Shown here: in pieces, positions 35,201-43,641 of the stretch
How the letters are laid out: every line of letters starts with the position of its first letter
Numbering within the stretch: position 1 is the first letter of the stretch
From: Cohnella baijiui
GTDB taxonomy: Bacteria > Bacillota > Bacilli > Paenibacillales > Paenibacillaceae
Direction: 5' to 3'
DNA: 64,000 bases
Assembly: GCF_020731285.1 (NCBI RefSeq)
Contig: NZ_JAJFOW010000003.1
Coordinates: 1-64,000 of the forward strand
Translations under genes and position numbers: made by a program
The notes under the pieces: generated by a model
Database searches by the model: none
What the model was told of the DNA's origin: nothing
Seen by the model: only the letters and a program-made list of their open reading frames with translations

Positions 35201-38200
35201 CGGAAAGTTTTTTTGACCTCGCGATTGGCAACGTCCCGTTCGGCAGCTACGGCGTGGCCGACAAAAAATACGATAAGCACAAGTTTTTGATTCATGATTA
35301 CTTTTTTGCGAAGACGCTGGATAAGGTTCGTCCGGGCGGAATTGTCGCCTTCATTACGTCGAAAGGGACGATGGACAAACAAAACCCAACCGTCCGAAAA
35401 TACATCGCGGAACGGGCCGCGCTGCTTGGCGCGGTGCGTCTGCCTAACAATGCGTTCCTGGCGAATGCCGGAACCGAGGTGACCGCCGACATTTTGTTTT
35501 TGCAAAAACGGGACCGTATGGTGGCCGTCAGCGAGCAAACGGAGGAATGGCTTTCGCTCGGCGTTACGGCAGGGGATGTGCCGGTGAACAGCTACTTTGC
35601 AGCCCGCCCCGATATGGTGCTTGGCACGATGGCCTTTGATGATCGGATGTACGGCAATCAACAGGAAACGACCTGCCGGCCCTTTCAGGATACGAATCTG
35701 AGTGAGATGCTTCGTGAAGCACTATCCAACATCCATGCCGAGTGGATCGACTTGGAACGGGAGGAACAGCTGGAGGAGGAGGAGGTCTCATTGCCTGCCG
35801 ACCCGTCCGTTCGTAATTTTAGCTTTGCGCTGGTGGATGGTCGCATCTATTTTCGGGAAAACAGCCGGATGCGGTCGGTTGAAACATCAGCAACTGCGGC
35901 GGGTCGTATCAAGGGCATGATTCAGCTTCGGGACACGGTTCGCGAACTGATCGAATACCAAACCGAGGATTACAGCGACGAAGCGATAGGGGAGAAGCAG
36001 CGCAAGCTGGATACGCAATATGAACGGTTCACAGCGCAGTACGGCCTGATTAACAGTCGCGCCAATAGCCTTGCCTTTTCGGATGACAGCTCGTACTTCC
36101 TTCTCTGTTCGTTGGAAGTCATCGATGAGGAAGGACGGTTGCTGCGCAAGGCGGATATGTTCACGAAGCGTACCATTCGGCAACGCGCCAATATAAAACA
36201 GGTGGACACGGCTTCGGAGGCGCTGGCGGTTTCCATCGGTACGAAAGCTCGCGTCGATCTGCCGTATATGGCAGAGTTGACCGGACTCGCGCAGGAACGG
36301 CTTGTGCAGGAGCTTCGCGGCGTGATCTTCCCGAATCCTGAAAATATGGACGAAGAAGGACAACCGATATACGAAACAGCGGATGCGTATCTATCGGGCA
36401 ATGTGCGTGAAAATCTGCGCGCTGCCAAACAGTTTGCGGCCTATGACGCCGAGCGGTACGCCGAAAATGTTAGAGCGCTGGAAGCCGTGCAGCCGAAGGA
36501 CTTGGACGCTTCCGAGATTGATGTACGACTGGGCGCAACCTGGCTGCCGCCGGAAGTCATTCGGGCATTCATTTTCGAACTGGTGGATACGCCGTATATG
36601 TACCAAACCTCCATCAACGTGATGTATTCAGGCTACACAGCAGCCTGGAACGTCAAAGGCAAAAGCGATGATCGAAGTAACAATATTAAGTCAAATGTCA
36701 CCTACGGTACGAATCGCATCAATGCGTACAAAATTCTCGAAGATACGCTGAATTTGCGGGATGTTCGGATATTCGATACGGCCGTTGAAAACGGTGTGGA
36801 AAAGCGGGTGCTGAACAAGCAGGAAACGGCTATCGCACAGCAAAAGCAGGAAGCCATGAAGGAAGCGTTTCGAGACTGGATATGGCACGATCCGCAGCGC
36901 CGGGAGCGGCTCACGCGACTGTACAATGATCGGTTCAATTCCATCCGTCCGCGCGAGTATGATGGGAGTCATATCCGCTTCACCGGGATGAACCCGGAAA
37001 TCCGGTTGCGGCAGCATCAGGTCAATGCGGTTGCCCGAACGCTCTACGGCGGAAATTCCCTGTTCGCCCATTGCGTCGGCGCGGGCAAAACCTTTGCAAT
37101 GACAGCCGCGGCGATGGAAAGCAAGCATTTGGGTCTGTGCAACAAAAGCATGCTGGTTGTTCCTAATCATCTGACCGAGCAATGGGCTGCGGAATTTTTG
37201 ATGCTTTATCCGTCCGCGAACGTGCTGGTTGCCACCAAGAAGGATTTTGAAACGAAGAACCGGAAGACATTCTGCGCACGGATTGCCACCGGCGATTACG
37301 ACGCGATCATCATCGGCCACTCGCAGTTTGAAAAAATTCCGATCTCGGCGGAGCGCCAGCGGCAGCAGCTTTACGAGCAAATATCCGAGATCACAAGCGG
37401 CATCCGCGAGCTAAAGGAAGCCAAGGGCGAGCGGTACGCCATCAAGCAGCTTGAGCGGACAAAGAAGACGCTGCAGGTCAAGCTGGAGAAGCTGAGCGAC
37501 GCGAGCCGTAAGGATGATGTGGTCACCTTTGAGGAACTCGGCATCGATCGATTGTTCGTCGACGAAGCAGACTCGTATAAAAATCTGTTTCTTTATACGA
37601 AAATGCGCAACGTCGCCGGGCTGTCGCAAACCGAAGCGCAAAAGTCATCGGACATGTTTGCCAAGTGCCGCTATTTGGATGAATTAACCGAGGGACGGGG
37701 CATTATTTTTGCCACGGGTACGCCGATCTCCAACTCCATCACGGAGATGTACACGATGCAGCGCTACTTGCAATACGAGCGGCTCCGCGGGCAAGGCTTG
37801 CAGCACTTTGATTCGTGGGCGTCGACATTTGGCGAAACAGTTACCGCCATCGAATTGGCACCGGAAGGAACGGGCTATCGCGCGAAAACGCGGTTTGCCC
37901 GTTTTTATAATTTGCCGGAGCTGATGAACGTCTTTAAGGAAGTAGCGGACATTCAGACGGCGGATATGCTCCAGCTTCCGGTTCCAATCGCCCACTTCCA
38001 CAACGTCGCTGTGCCGCCAAGCGAGTTCCAACGCGACATGGTCACCGATCTCGCCCGCCGCGCCGAACGGGTGCGAGCGAAGCAAGTGGAGCCGCACGAG
38101 GACAATATGTTGACGATCACCAATGACGGACGCAAATTGGCGCTCGATCAGCGGCTGGCCAATCCGATGCTCCCCGACGACGAAGGAAGCAAGGTCAGCG

Positions 38201-39492
38201 CTTGCGCGGACAACGTCTACCAGCATTGGACGGACAGTCTGAAAGAGCGGCTCACGCAACTGGTGTTCTGCGATCTATCTATTCCGAAACAGGATGGCAC
38301 TTTCAGCGTGTACGACGAGCTGCGGCGTAAACTGATGGATAAGGGCATACCGCCTGAAGAAATTGCCTATATTCATGACGCTAATACGGAAGTTAAGAAG
38401 AAAGAACTATTCGCCAAAGTACGCAGTGGGCAGGTTCGGGTCCTGCTCGGATCGACATTCAAGATGGGGGCGGGTACGAACGTGCAAACGAAGCTGATTG
38501 CCCTTCACGACCTTGATTGCCCTTGGCGTCCGCGCGATTTGGAGCAGCGCAGCGGGCGCATTATCCGGCAGGGGAACCAGAACAGCGAGGTGCATATTTT
38601 TCGCTATGTGACCGAGAACACGTTCGACGCTTACCTTTATCAAACGCTGGAGAACAAACAGCGCTTTATTTCGCAAATCATGACCAGCAAATCGCCGGTT
38701 CGGTCAGCCGAAGATATTGACGAAACGGCTCTTTCCTATGCCGAGGTGAAGGCGCTAGCGACCGGCAATCCGTACATCAAAGAGAAAATGGACTTGGACA
38801 TCCAGGTATCCAAGCTCAAGCTGCTCAAAGCCAACCATTTAAGCCAACGTTACGCGCTGGAGGATCGGCTGCTCAAAATGCTGCCGCAGCAAATCAAGTC
38901 TACGGAGGAACGCATTGTCGGGTATGAGCAGGACGTGGCCTTGTTCATGCGCGCCCAAGCGTCGGAAAAGGATAGCAGCGACGATTCCCGTTTTCCCGGT
39001 ATGACCATCAAAGATTACACGTACTCGGAACGTGCTACTGCGGGCGTTGCCCTGCTGGAAGCCTGCAAAGGCATGACCTCTCCCGATCCGCAGGAAGCAG
39101 GCAGTTACATGGGCTTTTCCTTATGGCTATCGTTTGATAGCTTTGCAAAGGAATACAAGGTGACGCTGCGCGGCGCATTGGGCCATACGATTACGTTAGG
39201 ACCGGATGCAGGCGGCAATATCACGCGAATAATCAATACATTGTCGGATTTGCCGAATAAGCTCGCCTATTGCCGTGACCAGCTCGCAACACTCAAGCAA
39301 CAGATGGTAACGGCGAAGGAACAGATCGAGGCACCATTCAAGCAAGAACAGGAACTGCAAACGAAGTCCGCGCGGCTCGCGGAGTTAAATGTGCTGCTGA
39401 ACATGGACAAACGGGAAAACGAAGCCGTGGACAGCGTGTCGGATGAGGAACCGGAAGCACCCGAACGGCGGGTTGCGGATCGAGAGCGATAA
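32272..39492 (+). CDS. Giant N6-adenine methylase / SF2 helicase protein of ICE
   Basis: 2406 residues from a TTG at 32272 that has GAGGAGG eight bases upstream (a GTG at 32263 is on the site itself). Order: ArdC-like N-terminal domain (about 1-120; YPFQDQLLIYAQRPDAT), helical region, a Gly/Asp/Pro/Arg-rich linker (about 280-400) that overlaps tnpV, a second alpha/beta region, an N6-DNA methylase core (about 895-1080; ILEPSCGIGNFFGLLP and the NVPF motif at 987), and an SF2 helicase with CVGAGKT near 1601, a DEAD-like VDEADS at about 1763 and the arginine finger motif QRSGRIIRQGN near 2092. Such proteins are conserved in large Firmicutes ICEs and probably protect incoming DNA from restriction and remodel it. 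A broken second copy of the helicase part lies at 46416. Confidence 0.88.
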   Translation: MTAKLQRIAELAASTAHAVSDHPERWADFLRTAAWNYKYPFQDQLLIYAQRPDATACASIEIWNKRLNRWVKRGAKGIALIEDRGSHLGLRHVFDVSDTQSRSRQPISLWRMEEPDTEAVIETLENAFGSERGPGMELVDTLLSAARNAVEDHSVDYVRMLLAERDNSLLEELDEPHVELLFREAAQHAVTFMALTRCGLEPSHYISVDDLSGVGYFNSLPALSHLGAAISDVAETMLREIESTVRAMRRDEQRKKERQASRTVARPESLPQNEAKLRERMIEHGTDLHAERGLPAARPDVDRTDEHREIWDVAQDVSQGGTEGSLRPPDAVGATDPASGGHRPDSAGADRPDDAGTDPAAPGPGQGDRPDGLDESHEQPETTGRGTDSHGTDLSLKWYDRSTEDRSLPFFHDKAIINDMLRAAPLSESKAAIEAFFDVNKEDRERTLYIRSLFPPGITELTLDDDIKAGFEPYRNVLHLWTGSAEQRTAQSFYDWSVIAGHFASMMILNEFDPARTSVPSIQQQTLWMKQAEDEKASAFSLPQAAIDAVLQGGSGFESGKLRIALFFQQSLSAQENADFLKREYGTGGRLPALIGTDIHENHDSKGITLTRGSIMNPDVRVVLPWIKVQKRIGELLAAGRYLNRQEEERMPAYAEQQEEKRRQRAAEKTEHNLPLSEVQPDESQQIPNRARAYYAYTEGSKVFISADEYEIAQMGPRKVVLQDVQFPLFMQEMNRRDFERMLRENPLNDHLISGQQESDSEHTEWDTELVDEPEQAAHDEGEGLTPSPPSAAPELRHESTPVSNYRIMDNELGHGGAKTKYKWNVEAIRLLGQLEKDNRQADADEQAVLARYVGWGGIPQAFDDGNSQWETEYAELRDLLDSEEYASARASTLNAHYTSPTVIKAMYECLERMGFRSGNILEPSCGIGNFFGLLPESFQDARLFGVELDSITGRIARQLYPQVSIAVSGYERTSLPESFFDLAIGNVPFGSYGVADKKYDKHKFLIHDYFFAKTLDKVRPGGIVAFITSKGTMDKQNPTVRKYIAERAALLGAVRLPNNAFLANAGTEVTADILFLQKRDRMVAVSEQTEEWLSLGVTAGDVPVNSYFAARPDMVLGTMAFDDRMYGNQQETTCRPFQDTNLSEMLREALSNIHAEWIDLEREEQLEEEEVSLPADPSVRNFSFALVDGRIYFRENSRMRSVETSATAAGRIKGMIQLRDTVRELIEYQTEDYSDEAIGEKQRKLDTQYERFTAQYGLINSRANSLAFSDDSSYFLLCSLEVIDEEGRLLRKADMFTKRTIRQRANIKQVDTASEALAVSIGTKARVDLPYMAELTGLAQERLVQELRGVIFPNPENMDEEGQPIYETADAYLSGNVRENLRAAKQFAAYDAERYAENVRALEAVQPKDLDASEIDVRLGATWLPPEVIRAFIFELVDTPYMYQTSINVMYSGYTAAWNVKGKSDDRSNNIKSNVTYGTNRINAYKILEDTLNLRDVRIFDTAVENGVEKRVLNKQETAIAQQKQEAMKEAFRDWIWHDPQRRERLTRLYNDRFNSIRPREYDGSHIRFTGMNPEIRLRQHQVNAVARTLYGGNSLFAHCVGAGKTFAMTAAAMESKHLGLCNKSMLVVPNHLTEQWAAEFLMLYPSANVLVATKKDFETKNRKTFCARIATGDYDAIIIGHSQFEKIPISAERQRQQLYEQISEITSGIRELKEAKGERYAIKQLERTKKTLQVKLEKLSDASRKDDVVTFEELGIDRLFVDEADSYKNLFLYTKMRNVAGLSQTEAQKSSDMFAKCRYLDELTEGRGIIFATGTPISNSITEMYTMQRYLQYERLRGQGLQHFDSWASTFGETVTAIELAPEGTGYRAKTRFARFYNLPELMNVFKEVADIQTADMLQLPVPIAHFHNVAVPPSEFQRDMVTDLARRAERVRAKQVEPHEDNMLTITNDGRKLALDQRLANPMLPDDEGSKVSACADNVYQHWTDSLKERLTQLVFCDLSIPKQDGTFSVYDELRRKLMDKGIPPEEIAYIHDANTEVKKKELFAKVRSGQVRVLLGSTFKMGAGTNVQTKLIALHDLDCPWRPRDLEQRSGRIIRQGNQNSEVHIFRYVTENTFDAYLYQTLENKQRFISQIMTSKSPVRSAEDIDETALSYAEVKALATGNPYIKEKMDLDIQVSKLKLLKANHLSQRYALEDRLLKMLPQQIKSTEERIVGYEQDVALFMRAQASEKDSSDDSRFPGMTIKDYTYSERATAGVALLEACKGMTSPDPQEAGSYMGFSLWLSFDSFAKEYKVTLRGALGHTITLGPDAGGNITRIINTLSDLPNKLAYCRDQLATLKQQMVTAKEQIEAPFKQEQELQTKSARLAELNVLLNMDKRENEAVDSVSDEEPEAPERRVADRER
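33122..33460 (+). CDS. tnpV: TnpV-family protein nested inside the helicase gene
   Basis: 112-residue protein read in the +2 frame, wholly inside the giant gene. Motifs MELTYTPNGDYLLPDLTL, GKYGMLRKTFLKEERRGAY and QAEELILTELIYH are those of the TnpV family found in Firmicutes mobilisable and conjugative elements. AAAGG lies ten bases before the ATG and the ORF ends with its own TAA. The host frame over the same bases encodes a low-complexity linker. The function of TnpV is not established; it is often annotated as transposon-encoded. Both reading frames appear to be kept open, so I treat it as a genuine overprinted gene. Confidence 0.85.
   Translation: MELTYTPNGDYLLPDLTLTEPMSIGKYGMLRKTFLKEERRGAYAHLMLSEQLTRHLADIDRTAREQIDLTMQELIRQHPAPDKATDPMGWTSHMNSLKLQAEELILTELIYH
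33479..33502 (+). terminator. Terminator-like hairpin inside the helicase ORF, after tnpV
   Basis: CGGAAGAC, loop AGAA, GTCTTCCG and six T, starting 19 bases after the tnpV stop. The same bases encode a TEDRSLPFF segment of the large protein. It could stop tnpV transcripts, or arise because of codon choice in a conserved peptide. Confidence 0.4.
33863..33894 (+). terminator. Second terminator-like hairpin inside the helicase ORF
   Basis: AAGCGGAGG and CCTCCGCTT, perfect nine-base arms with loop ACGAAAAAG and TTTTC following. The bases encode the QAEDEKASAFS segment of the giant protein. Transcription of the downstream 5.6 kb would need read-through. Confidence 0.35.
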
Positions 39493-39572
39493 CAGCAATG
39501 GAAAGGTATAAATCACATGACGAAATGGACTCCGGCTTTTGGGGTCCTTTTCGCATTTCTGGAGGAACGCAC

Positions 39573-39860
39573 ATGTTGTATACCATCCCAAGCGGCGGCG
39601 GATGCTTTTGCCCGATTCTACCGCCTATTTGTTACGGAACCGATCCGACCGAGGAGGGAGAAACCGTGCCGGAATTGGAATTGATATCCAAAGGGAAGAA
39701 CGGATTTGGAGACACGTATTATTACATCCGTGATTCGAACGGGGTGACCAGTCAAGTCTATGAAAGCGAGTTAGACGCATTCATGAAAAAGAAAGGCGCT
39801 ACAGAGTTGAGGGAAAGAAGAGCTTATCTGTATCCCAAAAAGAAGGGTAAGGCACGATGA
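39573..39860 (+). CDS. Small Cys-containing hypothetical protein
   Basis: 95 residues. The N-terminus MLYTIPSGGGCFCPILPPICYG contains three cysteines within 11 residues, followed by a basic C-terminal part ending KKKGKAR. GGAGG lies seven bases before the ATG; an upstream in-frame ATG at 39498 has no site. It follows the giant gene by 80 bases. The Cys cluster may bind metal or form disulfides, but no family was recognised. Confidence 0.6.
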   Translation: MLYTIPSGGGCFCPILPPICYGTDPTEEGETVPELELISKGKNGFGDTYYYIRDSNGVTSQVYESELDAFMKKKGATELRERRAYLYPKKKGKAR

Positions 39861-39961
39861 ACAAATGAAGCAGGATGAAAGAAAATCAGCCTTACAATTA
39901 AGAGACACGATTTTTAAAGCCCGTTGTGGCTAATTTACTTTTTTCGAGAGGAACTACGGCA

Positions 39962-40909
39962 ATGAGCTATGTAAGCAAGGAACAAATCGAACGTGCAAAG
40001 CAATTGGACCTGCTCACCTATTTGCAATGTTTCGAGCCATACGAACTGGTGCGATGCTCGCGCAACGCCTATTCGACCCGCTCCCACGACAGCCTTAAAA
40101 TCTCCAACGGTAAATGGTTCTGGTGGTCTAGTGGGATCGGCGGTCGTTCTGCGCTGGACTACCTCATTAAAGTAAGAGGCATGTCGTTTCCCGATGCGGT
40201 GCTGCAAATTGACGGTAATCCACCCGTTCACATGGATCCAGCTACTCCTGCCATCCAGCAGGATGGTTCAAATGCGCGACTGGAGCTTCCCGAACCGTAT
40301 GAGAATTCGAATCGCGTCATCGCTTATCTCTCCAAACGCGGCATTTCCCGCGACGTAATTGATTTTTGTCTCAAAACGGGACGACTGTACGAAAGCCGAA
40401 TGTACCACAACGCGATTTTTGTTGGGTTTGATTTGCAAGGCACTCCGCGCTATGCGGCGATTCGCGGGACAACCAAAACCCGATATATGGGCGAAGCGCC
40501 AGGCAGCGATAAACGGTATTCGTTCGCTATACCGGCCGATGATAACGGCACAGAGTTGCACTTGTTTGAAAGCGCGATTGACCTGTTATCGTACTGTACC
40601 CTTTCGGAAATCTCCGGGAAAGTCTGGCGACAATCGCATCAACTGTCGTTGGCCGGCATATACAGCCCAAAAGAAAACAAGGATGAGGGCATTGCCCCGG
40701 CTGCACTTACCAACTATTTGCAAAGCTATCCTGAAGTGGAGCACATGGTGCTTCACTTGGACAACGACGAACCGGGCCGTTCTGCGGCAGCAATGATTCA
40801 GCAATTACTCAGCCAAACCTACGAGATTTCCGATGAACCGCCAAACAGGAAAGACGTTAACGACGACCTGATGATTTATCGTAAACAGCGCGAGGAGCCA
40901 ACTCGATAG
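39962..40909 (+). CDS. DUF3991/TOPRIM-type primase-like protein
   Basis: 315 residues. The N-terminal part, with SYVSKEQIERAKQLDLLTYL and WFWWSSGIGGRSALDYLI, is the DUF3991-like region, and the C-terminal part, with LHLFESAIDLLSYC and MVLHLDNDEPG, is a TOPRIM domain with the conserved Glu and DxD-type acidic residues. ICE proteins of this type are thought to prime or process transferred single-stranded DNA. The ATG at 39962 follows GAGAGGAAC; an upstream in-frame start at 39926 lacks a site. Confidence 0.85.
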   Translation: MSYVSKEQIERAKQLDLLTYLQCFEPYELVRCSRNAYSTRSHDSLKISNGKWFWWSSGIGGRSALDYLIKVRGMSFPDAVLQIDGNPPVHMDPATPAIQQDGSNARLELPEPYENSNRVIAYLSKRGISRDVIDFCLKTGRLYESRMYHNAIFVGFDLQGTPRYAAIRGTTKTRYMGEAPGSDKRYSFAIPADDNGTELHLFESAIDLLSYCTLSEISGKVWRQSHQLSLAGIYSPKENKDEGIAPAALTNYLQSYPEVEHMVLHLDNDEPGRSAAAMIQQLLSQTYEISDEPPNRKDVNDDLMIYRKQREEPTR

Positions 40910-40992
40910 CACCGCTCGGTACAATGGTAATCAGAGCAGTGTCGGGCGAAAATAGAGGTGGCTTCAAAATTCTAATTCCGAGGAGGTAAGGC

Positions 40993-41139
40993 ATGAGCGA
41001 ACAGGGAAAAAATGAGCAGGCCGAGGAAATTGAGAAAGCACTTTTGGAGGCAGAGGAAGAAGCGCGAAACGATCCGACACGTTTAGGTCATCAAACGGTG
41101 ATGGATCGTGTACGCCGGGTAATAGGCAAGGAACGTTGA
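40993..41139 (+). CDS. Small acidic helical protein
   Basis: 48 residues, predicted helix with many Glu and Ala (EEIEKALLEAEEEARN), then DPTRLGHQTVMDRVRRVIGKER. GAGGAGGTAAGGC precedes the ATG at 40993. The next ORF starts in a TGATG overlap with its stop, suggesting coupling. The layout is antitoxin- or coiled-coil-like, but no toxin partner is visible; function unknown. Confidence 0.65.
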   Translation: MSEQGKNEQAEEIEKALLEAEEEARNDPTRLGHQTVMDRVRRVIGKER

Positions 41140-41273
41140 TGGAAGCCAAATACCATTATGTTTCGCACGAAGACGCTGAGCGATCAGCGTCTTTTTGTCG
41201 TTTCGATACCCCTCCCCTTTTTCACGGCAGGTGCCTTCAGGGCGACGCGATCGTTACATCCAACCGGATGTAA
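41139..41273 (+). CDS. Possible 44-residue ORF coupled to the preceding gene
   Basis: ATG at 41139 overlaps the previous TGA (TGATG) and opens 44 codons to TAA at 41271-41273. The peptide begins MEAKYHYVSHEDAERSAS. It runs through the hairpin at 41171-41196 and into the palindrome at 41249-41278, and overlaps the start of the second parB-like gene in another frame. The coupling start is the main support; it may be a leader peptide or the remnant of a longer gene. Confidence 0.3.
   Translation: MEAKYHYVSHEDAERSASFCRFDTPPLFHGRCLQGDAIVTSNRM
41171..41196 (+). terminator. Rho-independent terminator-like hairpin before second parB
   Basis: AGACGCTGA, loop GCGA, TCAGCGTCT followed by four more T. 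Perfect nine-base arms. It would end transcripts from the TOPRIM unit; the second parB-like frame opens on its T-run. Confidence 0.7.
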
Positions 41274-42094
41274 CGATCAGGACCGACAACCCCTATCATG
41301 TTGCGGATATCGACGAGTTGCAGGCCATCGCGGAAAGCATTCGGAAGCATGGCGTGATCTCGCCGCTTGTCGTGCGACCGCGGGATGGAGGAGGTTATGA
41401 AATCATATCCGGACACCGACGAAAGGCGGCTTGTGAAAAAGCGGGAATCGCTGCGGTCCCCGCCTTCATTCGTGAAATGGACCGAAACGCCGCGATTATC
41501 GCCCTGGTGGACAGCAATCTGCACCGCGAGCATGTGTTGCCGTCCGAAAAAGCATGGGCCTACAAGATGAAGCTAGATGCCATCAAACGGCAAGGGCAGC
41601 GCAACGATTTGGCCGATAGCGGAACTCCTGACCAACTCGGACAGAAGTCGCGGGAGCGCGTTGCCGTTGATGTAGGAACGAGCGCGACGCAGGTGCAGCG
41701 CTATATCCGGCTGACTGAATTGATTCCGCCGCTTCTGGAAATGGTGGACAGCGGCAAGGTGGCGTTCAGTCCTGCCGTGGAGCTGTCCTATCTGTCCGAA
41801 AAAGAACAGGAAGCCTTGCTGGAAACGATGGGTAGCGAGGAACGCACCCCTTCCCTTTCCCAAGCCCAGCGCATGAAAAAACTGAGGGCCAACGGCCTGC
41901 TCGACATGGACGCGATTTTCAAAATCATGATCGAGGAAAAACCGAGTCAACGGGAACAAATCAAGCTGCAAAAGGAAAGCATCAAGGACTATTTTCCGAA
42001 GGGCTATACGGCCCAGCAGATGGAACAGACCATATTGAAGCTGCTGGAGGAATGGAAGAAAAGGAGGGAACGGGGCCGCGAGAACAGCCGCTGA
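41195..42094 (+). CDS. Second ParB-like protein, start uncertain
   Basis: Up to 299 residues. From about residue 33 onward it matches ParB: NPYHVADIDELQAIAESIRKHG, GYEIISGHRRKAACEKAG, then NLHREHVLPSEKAWAYKMK and a helix-turn-helix (TQVQRYIRLTELIP), closely parallel to the protein at 14338. The only in-frame starts (TTG 41195, GTG 41231) have no ribosome site, and the TTG lies on a terminator T-run, so the 5' end may have been replaced or a non-standard start used. No ParA partner lies beside it. It may serve the second half of the element or be a decaying paralogue. Confidence 0.75.
   Translation: MSFRYPSPFSRQVPSGRRDRYIQPDVTIRTDNPYHVADIDELQAIAESIRKHGVISPLVVRPRDGGGYEIISGHRRKAACEKAGIAAVPAFIREMDRNAAIIALVDSNLHREHVLPSEKAWAYKMKLDAIKRQGQRNDLADSGTPDQLGQKSRERVAVDVGTSATQVQRYIRLTELIPPLLEMVDSGKVAFSPAVELSYLSEKEQEALLETMGSEERTPSLSQAQRMKKLRANGLLDMDAIFKIMIEEKPSQREQIKLQKESIKDYFPKGYTAQQMEQTILKLLEEWKKRRERGRENSR
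41249..41278. repeat. 13-bp perfect palindrome at second parB start
   Basis: GATCGTTACATCC, AACC, GGATGTAACGATC: thirteen-base perfect arms with a four-base loop. It lies inside the N-terminal codons of the second parB-like frame and could be a binding site (parS- or operator-like) or an RNA hairpin controlling that gene. Confidence 0.8.
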
Positions 42095-42122
42095 CTTTTT
42101 CCCGGCTGGTATTTGGAGTAGT

Positions 42123-42158
42123 AGTACCAGCGAAGCTGACACCATCCGCAAAGTAGAT
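42123..42158 (+). repeat. 36-bp inverted repeat, left copy before germination operon
   Basis: Starts AGTACCAGCGAAGCTGACAC. The copy at 46314-46349 is its reverse complement with 34 of 36 bases identical; both read inward toward the ger operon. A third, partial copy is at 61782. Such paired ends look like terminal inverted repeats of a 4.2-kb unit. Confidence 0.85.
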
Positions 42159-42565
42159 GTAATTAAATGGGAGCAACAGCTACCGGATGAGAGGGAAGCT
42201 GCCACTTCCCCCAAGCGCAGACGGTCAGCGAGTGGGTCATTTTTAAGTTGGCGTTAGTGGGTCAATTTAAATCCGGCCTTGACATACGCAACAGTCTTGA
42301 ATTTTTTTCCGTAAATCTAAGCTCCCAATTTCGCTTCAAATGATCCCCTCCGAGAAAAGTTACCTAAAATGGTCAAAATCGGTATACCAAAGCATACTTA
42401 ATGAGACAATATGGGAATAAATGCTGCGAAGTTCTAATTCCCGAATCAAAGCTGGATCTTTATCGAAAGGAATTTCTGAAATGAGTAATTTGGGATGAAG
42501 ATGAAGAAGATGGGGAATGTAATGGTACTGCTTCCATTTAGTATTTCACAGGGTAAGGTGAGTTG
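42159..42565. other. Gene-free gap with IS21-end-like remnant
   Basis: Between the left inverted repeat and the first ger gene there is no convincing ORF. Around 42229-42290 the sequence has two copies of GTGGGTCA, the second continuing AATTTAAATCCGGC, a layout like an IS21-family end (inference, weak). TTGACA occurs at 42280-42285 but a good -10 partner is not evident. The rest is AT-rich and presumably holds the ger promoter. Confidence 0.3.
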
Positions 42566-43639
42566 ATGCCGAAAATTTCAGTTTTACAGTCATACATGAT
42601 CATAATACTTTCTGTCGGTTTGCTGAACCACGTCATCATCATACCGTTACTGCTCGGTGCATCAGGGCGAGATGCCTGGCTTGTAGTACTTCTTGTTTTA
42701 ATCGCTTCGCCAATTTGGATTGGCATTCTGAGCTATATCCTAAAAAACATGAACGGAATGCATGTTAGGGATTGGTTAAAGCAACAATTCGGAATGGTTC
42801 TCTCGGCAACCTTGATTGTCCTATACAGTGTACTTGTATGGCTTATGGGACTCATTTCCTTTAAGGACACTATAACATGGACAATTGCAACTTATATGCC
42901 TCAATCTCCAATGCTTGTTCTCGCAGGAACAACGCTTTTCGGATGCTTCTTCGCGGCATTTCAAGGGCTTCGCACCATTGCAATTTTAAGCGGGATATTG
43001 TTGCCTTTTGTTGTTATTCTGGGTGACCTTGTCATGTCTGCAAACTTTCAGTTTAAAGACTACACCATGCTTTTTCCTCTACTCGAAAATGGGATATCTC
43101 CGCTTTGGAAAGGCATTCCCTACGTAGCTGGGGGATTGTTGGAGTTGTCGTTGCTGATTTTGTTTCAGCACAAGTTAACGAAAAAACCAGGTTTCAAAAG
43201 TTTAATGCTTATTTGCATCATATTATCCGGGCTAACGATCGGCCCTTTGATGGGCTCGATTACCATGTACGGCCCTGATGAAGCGGCACACCAACGATAC
43301 CCCGCTTTCGAACAATGGAGAATGGTTCGACTGGGCGAGTATGTGGAGCATGTTGATTTTTTCTCGATTTACCAGTGGTTATCCGGTATGTACATTCGAG
43401 TTTCCCTTTCCCTGTTACTCTTAAGCGAATTGTGGAAATTGCAAAAGTATAAGTGGTTGCCTATGTTTCTGGGCGCTTTATTCATGCTGGTTGCTACATT
43501 GTTGCCAATCAGCGATATGCTTTTTCAAGACCTGCTCAGCCGATATTACTTTCCTTCGTTTTGTGTCTTTACCATTGGGGTCATGTTCGTATATTTCGTG
43601 CGAATTTTAATCTCAACACGGAGTAAAAGGAGCAATTGA
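42566..43639 (+). CDS. GerAB/GerKB-family germination receptor permease subunit
   Basis: 357-residue polytopic membrane protein of the spore germination permease family (APC-superfamily-like, about ten membrane helices). It starts MPKISVLQSYMIIILSVG and shows the regular helix pattern, including FQGLRTIAILSGILLPFVVILGDL. In germinant receptors the B subunit binds the germinant ligand, in the spore inner membrane. ATG at 42566 with AAGGTGA upstream. It is the first of three overlapping genes in the order B-A-C and lies within a 4.2-kb unit framed by inverted repeats. Confidence 0.92.
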   Translation: MPKISVLQSYMIIILSVGLLNHVIIIPLLLGASGRDAWLVVLLVLIASPIWIGILSYILKNMNGMHVRDWLKQQFGMVLSATLIVLYSVLVWLMGLISFKDTITWTIATYMPQSPMLVLAGTTLFGCFFAAFQGLRTIAILSGILLPFVVILGDLVMSANFQFKDYTMLFPLLENGISPLWKGIPYVAGGLLELSLLILFQHKLTKKPGFKSLMLICIILSGLTIGPLMGSITMYGPDEAAHQRYPAFEQWRMVRLGEYVEHVDFFSIYQWLSGMYIRVSLSLLLLSELWKLQKYKWLPMFLGALFMLVATLLPISDMLFQDLLSRYYFPSFCVFTIGVMFVYFVRILISTRSKRSN

Positions 43640-43641
43640 AG

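Noticed and set aside
42224..42290. Complete IS21 element next to the ger unit
   Set aside because: Only short end-like words (GTGGGTCA) are visible; no IstA or IstB gene occurs nearby.
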